Source of the DNA: Chamaea fasciata
Lineage: Eukaryota > Chordata > Aves > Passeriformes > Sylviidae
Direction of reading: 5' to 3'
Assembly: GCA_029207755.1 (NCBI GenBank)
Contig: JARCOQ010000086.1
Span: forward strand, 124,001 to 188,000
Length of the DNA stretch: 64,000 nt
Every line of letters starts with the position of its first letter. The stretch's first letter is position 1. The notes under the pieces are model-generated. The model worked only from the letters and a program-made list of their open reading frames with translations. It did no database searches and was not told the origin of the DNA. This document shows, in pieces, positions 25,333-37,600 of this stretch. The position numbers and the translations under genes were made by a program.

Positions 25333-26926
25333 AGAGCCTTGGATCCCAGCTTGACTGTGTTCTGGATGGAGAGCAGAGTCTTGGATTGGACTCTGGATGG
25401 ATACTGCTCCAGATGGACAGCAGAGTCTTGGATTGGACTCTGGATGGATACTGCTCCAGATGGAACGCAGAGCCATGGATCCCACTGTTGGTGGATACTG
25501 GTCTGGATGGACTCCAGAGCCATGGATCCGTCTCTGGATGGACACAGTTCTGGATGGACACAAGAGCCATAGATCCAAATTGGAACCTGTTCTGGATGGA
25601 TGCAAGGGCCATGGATTCCACTCTGGATGGATACTGCTCCAGTTAGCAACCAGAGTCATAGATCCGAATCCAGATGGAGACTGGTCCAGATGGACACTGG
25701 TCCGGATGGTGACCAGAGCCATTCCTCCCACCTTGTATTGATAGTGGTCTTGCCAGACCCCGAGGCATGCATCCCACTCTGGATGGCCAGTGGTCTGGAT
25801 GGGCCCCAGACCATGGATCCCCTATGAATGGACACTGGTCTAGATGGACACCAGAGCCATGGATTCCAGCTGGACACTGGTGTGGATGGACACCAGAGCC
25901 ATGGATGCCACTGTGGATGGACACTGGTTTGGATGGACATAAGAGCCACAGATCCCAATCTGGATGGACGCTGCTGTGAATAGACCCCAGAGCCATGGAT
26001 CCCACAGTGGATTGACAGTGGTCAGGATGGACACCAGAGCAATGGATGCCACTGTGGATGGACGCAGGTAGAGATGCACACCAGAGTAATGGTGTCCGCT
26101 CTGGATGGACACTGGTATGGATAGACATCAGAGCCTTGGATCCCAGCTTGACTGTGTTCTGGATGGAGATCAGAGTCTTGGATTGGACTCTGGATGGATA
26201 CTGCTCCAGATGGACAGCAGAGTCTTGGATTGGACTCTGGATGGATACTGCTCCAGATGGAACGCAGAGCCATGGATCCCACTGTTGGTGGATACTGGTC
26301 TGGATGGACTCCAGAGCCATGGATCCGTCTCTGGATGGACACAGTTCTGGATGGACACAAGAGCCATAGATCCAAATTGGAACCTGTTCTGGATGGATGC
26401 AAGGGCCATGGATTCCACTCTGGATGGATACTGCTCCAGTTAGCAACCAGAGTCATAGATCCGAATCCAGATGGAGACTGGTCCAGATGGACACTGGTCC
26501 GGATGGTGACCAGAGCCATTCCTCCCACCTTGTATTGATAGTGGTCTTGCCAGACCCCGAGGCATGCATCCCACTCTGGATGGCCAGTGGTCTGGATGGG
26601 CCCCAGACCATGGATCCCCTATGAATGGACACTGGTCTAGATGGACGCCAGAGCCATGGATTCCAGCTGGACACTGGTGTGGATGGACACCAGAGCCATG
26701 GATGCCACTGTGGAGGGACACTGGTTTGGATGGACATAAGAGCCACGGATCCCAATCTGGATGGACGCTGCTGTGAATAGACCCCAGAGCCATGGATCCC
26801 ACAGTGGATTGACAGTGGTCAGGATGGACACCAGAGCAATGGATGCCACTGTGGATGGACGCAGGTAGAGATGCACACCAGAGTAATGGTGTCCGCTCTG
26901 GATGGACACTGGTATGGATAGACATC
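25333..26926 (+). repeat. Two 797-bp HOR units (25333, 26130)
   Basis: The second carries the rare GGAGATCAGAG (26170), and the unit after it carries it again (26967). The partner block at 16 kb has it once. This side appears to have gained one 797-bp unit after the 10-kb duplication. Confidence 0.9.
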
Positions 26927-28020
26927 AGAGCCTTGGATCCCAGCTTGACTGTGTTCTGGATGGAGATCAGAGTCTTGGATTGGACTCTGGATGGATACTG
27001 CTCCAGATGGACAGCAGAGTCTTGGATTGGACTCTGGATGGATACTGCTCCAGATGGAACGCAGAGCCATGGATCCCACTCTTGGTGGATACTGGTCTGG
27101 ATGGACTCCAGAGCCATGGATCCGTCTCTGGATGGACACAGTTCTGGATGGACACAAGAGCCATAGATCCAAATTGGAACCTGTTCTGGATGGATGCAAG
27201 GGCCATGGATTCCACTCTGGATGGATACTGCTCCAGTTAGCAACCAGAGTCATAGATCCGAATCCAGATGGAGACTGGTCCAGATGGACACTGGTCCGGA
27301 TGGTGACCAGAGCCATTCCTCCCACCTTGTATTGATAGTGGTCTTGCCAGACCCCGAGGCATGCATCCCACTCTGGATGGCCAGTGGTCTGGATGGGCCC
27401 CAGACCATGGATCCCCTATGAATGGACACTGGTCTAGATGGACGCCAGAGCCATGGATTCCAGCTGGACACTGGTGTGGATGGACACCAGAGCCATGGAT
27501 GCCACTGTGGAGGGACACTGGTTTGGATGGACATAAGAGCCACGGATCCCAATCTGGATGGACGCTGCTGTGAATAGACCCCAGAGCCATGGATCCCACA
27601 GTGGATTGACAGTGGTCAGGATGGACACCAGAGCAATGGATGCCACTGTGGATGGACGCAGGTAGAGATGCACACCAGAGTAATGGTGTCCGCTCTGGAT
27701 GGACACTGGTCTGGATAGACAGCAGAACCCTGGCTTCCACTCTGGATGGACGCTTGCCTGAATAGACAAAAGAGCTATGGATCCCAGCTTGACACTGGTC
27801 TGGATGGACACCAGAGCCATGAATCCCACTCTGAATGCACACTACTCGTGATGGACACAAGAGCCATGCATCCCTCTGTGGATGGAGCCTGGTTTGAATG
27901 GACAGCACAACAACGCATCCAGATGGACACCAGAGCCGTGGATCCCAACTGGACAGTGGTCTCGATGGACACCAGTGCCATGGATCCCACTGTGGATGGA
28001 CACTGGTATGGATAGACATC
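26927..28020 (+). repeat. HOR unit, 1094-bp type
   Basis: M1-M24. It carries CACAACAACGC at the M21/M22 border (near 27906), as do the 1094 units at 4374, 6307, 16091 and 28860. Confidence 0.9.
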
Positions 28021-28859
28021 AGAGCCTTGGATCCCAGCTTGACTGTGTTCTGGATGGAGAGCAGAGTCTTGGATTGGACTCTGGATGGATACTGCTCCAG
28101 ATGGACAGCAGAATCTTGGATTGGACTCTGGATGGATACTGCTCCAGATGGAACGCAGAGCCATGGATCCCACTCTTGGTGGATACTGGTCTGGATGGAC
28201 TCCAGAGCCATGGATCCGTCTCTGGATGGACACAGTTCTGGATGGACACAAGAACCATAGATCCAAATTGGAACCTGTTCTGGATGGATGCATGGGCCAT
28301 GGATTCCACTCTGGATGGATACTGCTCCAGTTAGCAACCAGAGTCATAGATCCGAATCCAGATGGAGACTGGTCCTGATGGACACTGGTCCGGATGGTGA
28401 CCAGAGCCATTCCTCCCACCTTGTATTGATAGTGGTCTTGCCAGACCCCGAGGCATGCATCCCACTCTGGATGGCCAGTGGTCTGGATGGGCCCCAGACC
28501 ATGGATCCCCTATGAATGGACACTGGTCTAGATGGACGCCAGAGCCATGGATTCCAGCTGGACACTGGTGAGGATGGACACCAGAGCCATGGATTCCAGC
28601 TGGACACTGGTGTGGATTGACACCAGAGCCATGGATGCCACTGTGGATGGACACTGGTTTGGATGGACATAAGAGCCACGGATCCCAATCTGGATGGACG
28701 CTGCTGTGAATAGACACCAGAGCCATGGATCCCACAGTGGATTGACAGTGGTCAGGATGGACACCAGAGCAATGGATGCCACTGTGGATGGACGCAGGTA
28801 GAGATGCACACCAGAGTAATGGTGTCCGCTCTGGATGGACACTGGTATGGATAGACATC
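28021..28859 (+). repeat. HOR unit, 839-bp type
   Basis: It carries AGAACCATAG at the M6 head (28252), shared with the 839 unit 1933 bp downstream (30185), and a private GTGGATTGACACC at the end of M12b (near 28614). Confidence 0.9.
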
Positions 28860-29953
28860 AGAGCCTTGGATCCCAGCTTGACTGTGTTCTGGATGGAGAG
28901 CAGAGTCTTGGATTGGACTCTGGATGGATACCGCTCCAGATGGACAGCAGAGTCTTGGATTGGACTCTGGATGGATACTGCTCCAGATGGAACGCAGAGC
29001 CATGGATCCCACTCTTGGTGGATACTGGTCTGGATGGACTCCAGAGCCATGGATCCGTCTCTGGATGGACACAGTTCTGGATGGACACAAGAGCCATAGA
29101 TCCAAATTGGAACCTGTTCTGGATGGATGCAAGGGCCATGGATTCCACTCTGGATGGATACTGCTCCAGTTAGCAACCAGAGTCATAGATCCGAATCCAG
29201 ATGGAGACTGGTCCAGATGGACACTGGTCCAGATGGTGACCAGAGCCATTCCTCCCACCTTGTATTGATAGTGGTCTTGCCAGACCCCGAGGCATGCATC
29301 CCACTCTGGATGGCCAGTGGTCTGGATGGGCCCCAGACCATGGATCCCCTATGAATGGACACTGGTCTAGATGGACGCCAGAGCCATGGATTCCAGCTGG
29401 ACACTGGTGTGGATGGACACCAGAGCCATGGATGCCACTGTGGAGGGACACTGGTTTGGATGGACATAAGAGCCACGGATCCCAATCTGGATGGACGCTG
29501 CTGTGAATAGACCCCAGAGCCATGGATCCCACAGTGGATTGACAGTGGTCAGGATGGACACCAGAGCAATGGATGCCACTGTGGATGGACGCAGGTAGAG
29601 ATGCACACCAGAGTAATGGTGTCCGCTCTGGATGGACACTGGTCTGGATAGACAGCAGAACCCTGGCTTCCACTCTGGATGGACGCTTGCCTGAATAGAC
29701 AAAAGAGCTATGGATCCCAGCTTGACACTGGTCTGGATGGACACCAGAGCCATGAATCCCACTCTGAATGCACACTACTCGTGATGGACACAAGAGCCAT
29801 GCATCCCTCTGTGGATGGAGCCTGGTTTGAATGGACAGCACAACAACGCATCCAGATGGACACCAGAGCCGTGGATCCCAACTGGACAGTGGTCTCGATG
29901 GACACCAGTGCCATGGATCCCACTGTGGATGGACACTGGTATGGATAGACATC
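28860..29953 (+). repeat. HOR unit, 1094-bp type
   Basis: Between two 839 units that share a rare M6 variant, so 28021-29953 and the following 839 unit look like a recent 1933-bp duplication. Private changes include GGATACCGCTCC in M2 (near 28926). Confidence 0.9.
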
Positions 29954-31631
29954 AGAGCCTTGGATCCCAGCTTGACTGTGTTCTGGATGGAGAGCAGAGT
30001 CTTGGATTGGACTCTGGATGGATACTGCTCCAGATGGACAGCAGAATCTTGGATTGGACTCTGGATGGATACTGCTCCAGATGGAACGCAGAGCCATGGA
30101 TCCCACTCTTGGTGGATACTGGTCTGGATGGACTCCAGAGCCATGGATCCGTCTCTGGATGGACACAGTTCTGGATGGACACAAGAACCATAGATCCAAA
30201 TTGGAACCTGTTCTGGATGGATGCATGGGCCATGGATTCCACTCTGGATGGATACTGCTCCAGTTAGCAACCAGAGTCATAGATCCGAATCCAGATGGAG
30301 ACTGGTCCTGATGGACACTGGTCCGGATGGTGACCAGAGCCATTCCTCCCACCTTGTATTGATAGTGGTCTTGCCAGACCCCGAGGCATGCATCCCACTC
30401 TGGATGGCCAGTGGTCTGGATGGGCCCCAGACCATGGATCCCCTATGAATGGACACTGGTCTAGATGGACGCCAGAGCCATGGATTCCAGCTGGACACTG
30501 GTGAGGATGGACACCAGAGCCATGGATTCCAGCTGGACACTGGTGTGGATGGACACCAGAGCCATGGATGCCACTGTGGATGGACACTGGTTTGGATGGA
30601 CATAAGAGCCACGGATCCCAATCTGGATGGACGCTGCTGTGAATAGACCCCAGAGCCATGGATCCCACAGTGGATTGACAGTGGTCAGGATGGACACCAG
30701 AGCAATGGATGCCACTGTGGATGGACGCAGGTAGAGATGCACACCAGAGTAATGGTGTCCGCTCTGGATGGACACTGGTATGGATAGACATCAGAGCCTT
30801 GGATCCCAGCTTGACTGTGTTCTGGATGGAGAGCAGAGTCTTGGATTGGACTCTGGATGGATACTGCTCCAGATGGACAGCAGAGTCTTGGATTGGACTC
30901 TGGATGGATACTGCTCCAGATGGAACGCAGAGCCATGGATCCCACTCTTGGTGGATACTGGTCTGGATGGACTCCAGAGCCATGGATCCGTCTCTGGATG
31001 GACACAGTTCTGGATGGACACAAGAGCCATAGATCCAAATTGGAACCTGTTCTGGATGGATGCAAGGGCCATGGATTCCACTCTGGATGGATACTGCTCC
31101 AGTTAGCAACCAGAGTCATAGATCCGAATCCAGATGGAGATTGGTCCTGATGGACACTGGCCCGGATGGTGACCAGAGCCATTCCTCCCACCTTGTATTG
31201 ATAGTGGTCTTGCCAGACCCCGAGGCATGCATCCCACTCTGGATGGCCAGTGGTCTGGATGGGCCCCAGACCATGGATCCCCTATGAATGGACACTGGTC
31301 TAGATGGACGCCAGAGCCATGGATTCCAGCTGGACACTGGTGAGGATGGACACCAGAGCCATGGATTCCAGCTGGACACTGGTGTGGATGGACACCAGAG
31401 CCATGGATGCCACTGTGGATGGACACTGGTTTGGATGGACATAAGAGCCACAGATCCCAATCTGGATGGACGCTGCTGTGAATAGACCCCAGAGCCATGG
31501 ATCCCACAGTGGATTGACAGTGGTCAGGATGGACACCAGAGCAATGGATGCCACTGTGGATGGACGCAGGTAGAGATGCACACCAGAGTAATGGTGTCCG
31601 CTCTGGATGGACACTGGTATGGATAGACATC
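29954..31631 (+). repeat. Two consecutive 839-bp HOR units (29954, 30793)
   Basis: The second (30793) is the only 839 unit in the window with A instead of T at the first base of M7 (31065). It has the M12 duplication and the M8 GGTCCTGATGG form but the common M7 base, so exchange probably occurred between M6 and M8. Confidence 0.9.
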
Positions 31632-34600
31632 AGAGCCTTGGATCCCAGCTTGACTGTGTTCTGGATGGAGAGCAGAGTCTTGGATTGGACTCTGGATGGA
31701 TACTGCTCCAGATGGACAGCAGAGTCTTGGATTGGACTCTGGATGGATACTGCTCCAGATGGAACGCAGAGCCATGGATCCCACTCTTGGTGGATACTGG
31801 TCTGGATGGACTCCAGAGCCATGGATCCGTCTCTGGATGGACACAGTTCTGGATGGACACAAGAGCCATAGATCCAAATTGGAACCTGTTCTGGATGGAT
31901 GCAAGGGCCATGGATTCCACTCTGGATGGATACTGCTCCAGTTAGCAACCAGAGTCATAGATCCGAATCCAGATGGAGACTGGTCCAGATGGACACTGGT
32001 CCGGATGGTGACCAGAGCCATTCCTCCCACCTTGTATTGATAGTGGTCTTGCCAGACCCCGAGGCATGCATCCCACTCTGGATGGCCAGTGGTCTGGATG
32101 GGCCCCAGACCATGGATCCCCTATGAATGGACACTGGTCTAGATGGACGCCAGAGCCATGGATTCCAGCTGGACACTGGTGTGGATGGACACCAGAGCCA
32201 TGGATGCCACTGTGGAGGGACACTGGTTTGGATGGACATAAGAGCCACGGATCCCAATCTGGATGGACGCTGCTGTGAATAGACCCCAGAGCCATGGATC
32301 CCACAGTGGATTGACAGTGGTCAGGATGGACACCAGAGCAATGGATGCCACTGTGGATGGACGCAGGTAGAGATGCACACCAGAGTAATGGTGTCCGCTC
32401 TGGATGGACACTGGTCTGGATAGACAGCAGAACCCTGGCTTCCACTCTGGATGGACGCTTGCCTGAATAGACAAAAGAGCTATGGATCCCAGCTTGACAC
32501 TGGTCTGGATGGACACCAGAGCCATGAATCCCACTCTGAATGCACACTACTCGTGATGGACACAAGAGCCATGCATCCCTCTGTGGATGGAGCCTGGTTT
32601 GAATGGACAGCACAGCCACGCATCCAGATGGACACCAGAGCCGTGGATCCCAACTGGACAGTGGTCTCGATGGACACCAGTGCCATGGATCCCACTGTGG
32701 ATGGACACTGGTATGGATAGACATCAGAGCCTTGGATCCCAGCTTGACTGTGTTCTGGATGGAGAGCAGAGTCTTGGATTGGACTCTGGATGGATACTGC
32801 TCCAGATGGACAGCAGAGTCTTGGATTGGACTCTGGATGGATACTGCTCCAGATGGAACGCAGAGCCATGGATCCCACTGTTGGTGGATACTGGTCTGGA
32901 TGGACTCCAGAGCCATGGATCCGTCTCTGGATGGACACAGTTCTGGATGGACACAAGAGCCATAGATCCAAATTGGAACCTGTTCTGGATGGATGCATGG
33001 GCCATGGATTCCACTCTGGATGGATACTGCTCCAGTTAGCAACCAGAGTCATAGATCCGAATCCAGATGGAGACTGGTCCTGATGGACACTGGTCCGGAT
33101 GGTGACCAGAGCCATTCCTCCCACCTTGTATTGATAGTGGTCTTGCCAGACCCCGAGGCATGCATCCCACTCTGGATGGCCAGTGGTCTGGATGGGCCCC
33201 AGACCATGGATCCCCTATGAATGGACACTGGTCTAGATGGACGCCAGAGCCATGGATTCCAGCTGGACACTGGTGAGGATGGACACCAGAGCCATGGATT
33301 CCAGCTGGACACTGGTGTGGATGGACACCAGAGCCATGGATGCCACTGTGGATGGACACTGGTTTGGATGGACATAAGAGCCACGGATCCCAATCTGGAT
33401 GGACGCTGCTGTGAATAGACACCAGAGCCATGGATCCCACAGTGGATTGACAGTGGTCAGGATGGACACCAGAGCAATGGATGCCACTGTGGATGGACGC
33501 AGGTAGAGATGCACACCAGAGTAATGGTGTCCGCTCTGGATGGACACTGGTATGGATAGACATCAGAGCCTTGGATCCCAGCTTGACTGTGTTCTGGATG
33601 GAGAGCAGAGTCTTGGATTGGACTCTGGATGGATACTGCTCCAGATGGACAGCAGAGTCTTGGATTGGACTCTGGATGGATACTGCTCCAGATGGAACGC
33701 AGAGCCATGGATCCCACTCTTGGTGGATACTGGTCTGGATGGACTCCAGAGCCATGGATCCGTCTCTGGATGGACACAGTTCTGGATGGACACAAGAGCC
33801 ATAGATCCAAATTGGAACCTGTTCTGGATGGATGCAAGGGCCATGGATTCCACTCTGGATGGATACTGCTCCAGTTAGCAACCAGAGTCAGAGATCCGAA
33901 TCCAGATGGAGACTGGTCCAGATGGACACTGGTCCGGATGGTGACCAGAGCCATTCCTCCCACCTTGTATTGATAGTGGTCTTGCCAGACCCCGAGGCAT
34001 GCATCCCACTCTGGATGGCCAGTGGTCTGGATGGGCCCCAGACCATGGATCCCCTATGAATGAACACTGGCCTAGATGGACGCCAGAGCCATGGATTCCA
34101 GCTGGACACTGGTGTGGATGGACACCAGAGCCATGGATGCCACTGTGGATGGACACTGGTTTGGATGGACATAAGAGCCACGGATCCCAATCTGGATGGA
34201 CGCTGCTGTGAATAGACCCCAGAGCCATGGATCCCACAGTGGATTGACAGTGGTCAGGATGGACACCAGAGCAATGGATGCCACTGTGGATGGACGCAGG
34301 TAGAGATGCACACCAGAGTAATGGTGTCCGCTCTGGATGGACACTGGTATGGATAGACAGCAGAACCCTGGCTTCCACTCTGGATGGACGCTTGCCTGAA
34401 TAGACAAAAGAGCTATGGATCCCAGCTTGACACTGGTCTGGATGGACACCAGAGCCATGGATCCCACTCTGAATGCACACTACTCGTGATGGACACAAGA
34501 GCCATGCATCCCTCTGTGGATGGAGCCTGGTTTGAATGGACAGCACAGCCACGCATCCAGATGGACACCAGAGCCGTGGATCCCAACTGGACAGTGGTCT

Positions 34601-37600
34601 CGATGGACACCAGTGCCATGGATCCCACTGTGGATGGACACTGGTATGGATAGACATCAGAGCCTTGGATCCCAGCTTGACTGTGTTCTGGATGGAGAGC
34701 AGAGTCTTGGATTGGACTCTGGATGGATACTGCTCCAGATGGACAGCAGAGTCTTGGATTGGACTCTGGATGGATACTGCTCCAGATGGAACGCAGAGCC
34801 ATGGATCCCACTGTTGGTGGATACTGGTCTGGATGGACTCCAGAGCCATGGATCCGTCTCTGGATGGACACAGTTCTGGATGGACACAAGAGCCATAGAT
34901 CCAAATTGGAACCTGTTCTGGATGGATGCATGGGCCATGGATTCCACTCTGGATGGATACTGCTCCAGTTAGCAACCAGAGTCATAGATCCGAATCCAGA
35001 TGGAGACTGGTCCAGATGGACACTGGTCCGGATGGTGACCAGAGCCATTCCTCCCACCTTGTATTGATAGTGGTCTTGCCAGACCCCGAGGCATGCATCC
35101 CACTCTGGATGGCCAGTGGTCTGGATGGGCCCCAGACCATGGATCCCCTATGAATGGACACTGGTCTAGATGGACGCCAGAGCCATGGATTCCAGCTGGA
35201 CACTGGTGAGGATGGACACCAGAGCCATGGTTTCCAGCTGGACACTGGTGTGGATGGACACCAGAGCCATGGATGCCACTGTGGATGGACACTGGTTTGG
35301 ATGGACATAGGAGCCACGGATCCCAATCTGGATGGACGCTGCTGTGAATAGACCCCAGAGCCATGGATCCCACAGTGGATTGACAGTGGTCAGGATGGAC
35401 ACCAGAGCAATGGATGCCACTGTGGATGGACGCAGGTAGAGATGCACACCAGAGTAATGGTGTCCGCTCTGGATGGACACTGGTATGGATAGACATCAGA
35501 GCCTTGGATCCCAGCTTGACTGTGTTCTGGATGGAGAGCAGAGTCTTGGATTGGACTCTGGATGGATACTGCTCCAGATGGACAGCAGAGTCTTGGATTG
35601 GACTCTGGATGGATACTGCTCCAGATGGAACGCAGAGCCATGGATCCCACTCTTGGTGGATACTGATCTGGATGGACTCCAGAGCCATGGATCCGTCTCT
35701 GGATGGACACAGTTCTGGATGGACACAAGAGCCATAGATCCAAATTGGAACCTGTTCTGGATGGATGCAAGGGCCATGGATTCCACTCTGGATGGATACT
35801 GCTCCAGTTAGCAACCAGAGTCATAGATCCGAATCCAGATGGAGACTGGTCCAGATGGACACTGGTCCGGATGGTGACCAGAGCCATTCCTCCCACCTTG
35901 TATTGATAGTGGTCTTGCCAGACCCCGAGGCATGCATCCCACTCTGGATGGCCAGTGGTCTGGATGGGCCCCAGACCATGGATCCCCTATGAATGGACAC
36001 TGGTCTAGATGGACGCCAGAGCCATGGATTCCAGCTGGACACTGGTGTGGATGGACACCAGAGCCATGGATGCCACTGTGGAGGGACACTGGTTTGGATG
36101 GACATAAGAGCCACGGATCCCAATCTGGATGGACGCTGCTGTGAATAGACCCCAGAGCCATGGATCCCACAGTGGATTGACAGTGGTCAGGATGGACACC
36201 AGAGCAATGGATGCCACTGTGGATGGACGCAGGTAGAGATGCACACCAGAGTAATGGTGTCCGCTCTGGATGGACACTGGTCTGGATAGACAGCAGAACC
36301 CTGGCTTCCACTCTGGATGGACGCTTGCCTGAATAGACAAAAGAGCTATGGATCCCAGCTTGACACTGGTCTGGATGGACACCAGAGCCATGAATCCCAC
36401 TCTGAATGCACACTACTCGTGATGGACACAAGAGCCATGCATCCCTCTGTGGATGGAGCCTGGTTTGAATGGACAGCACAGCCACGCATCCAGATGGACA
36501 CCAGAGCCGTGGATCCCAACTGGACAGTGGTCTCGATGGACACCAGTGCCATGGATCCCACTGTGGATGGACACTGGTATGGATAGACATCAGAGCCTTG
36601 GATCCCAGCTTGACTGTGTTCTGGATGGAGAGCAGAGTCTTGGATTGGACTCTGGATGGATACTGCTCCAGATGGACAGCAGAGTCTTGGATTGGACTCT
36701 GGATGGATACTGCTCCAGATGGAACGCAGAGCCATGGATCCCACTGTTGGTGGATACTGGTCTGGATGGACTCCAGAGCCATGGATCCGTCTCTGGATGG
36801 ACACAGTTCTGGATGGACACAAGAGCCATAGATCCAAATTGGAACCTGTTCTGGATGGATGCATGGGCCATGGATTCCACTCTGGATGGATACTGCTCCA
36901 GTTAGCAACCAGAGTCATAGATCCGAATCCAGATGGAGACTGGTCCTGATGGACACTGGTCCGGATGGTGACCAGAGCCATTCCTCCCACCTTGTATTGA
37001 TAGTGGTCTTGCCAGACCCCGAGGCATGCATCCCACTCTGGATGGCCAGTGGTCTGGATGGGCCCCAGACCATGGATCCCCTATGAATGGACACTGGTCT
37101 AGATGGACGCCAGAGCCATGGATTCCAGCTGGACACTGGTGAGGATGGACACCAGAGCCATGGATTCCAGCTGGACACTGGTGTGGATGGACACCAGAGC
37201 CATGGATGCCACTGTGGATGGACACTGGTTTGGATGGACATAAGAGCCACGGATCCCAATCTGGAAGGACGCTGCTGTGAATAGACACCAGAGCCATGGA
37301 TCCCACAGTGGATTGACAGTGGTCAGGATGGACACCAGAGCAATGGATGCCACTGTGGATGGACGCAGGTAGAGATGCACACCAGAGTAATGGTGTCCGC
37401 TCTGGATGGACACTGGTATGGATAGACATCAGAGCCTTGGATCCCAGCTTGACTGTGTTCTGGATGGAGAGCAGAGTCTTGGATTGGACTCTGGATGGAT
37501 ACTGCTCCAGATGGACAGCAGAGTCTTGGATTGGACTCTGGATGGATACTGCTCCAGATGGAACGCAGAGCCATGGATCCCACTCTTGGTGGATACTGGT

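Larger units (their letters stand above)
11012..26926 (+). repeat. 10,039-bp direct duplication (about 11.0-16.9 kb and 21.05-26.9 kb)
   Basis: Six private variants, at 11167, 11715, 12631, 13428, 14143 and 16131, recur at 21206, 21754, 22670, 23467, 24182 and 26170, each offset by exactly 10,039 bp. The order of unit types (four 797, one 1094, one 797) is the same in both copies. The intervening 17-21 kb holds other unit types. Confidence 0.87.
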
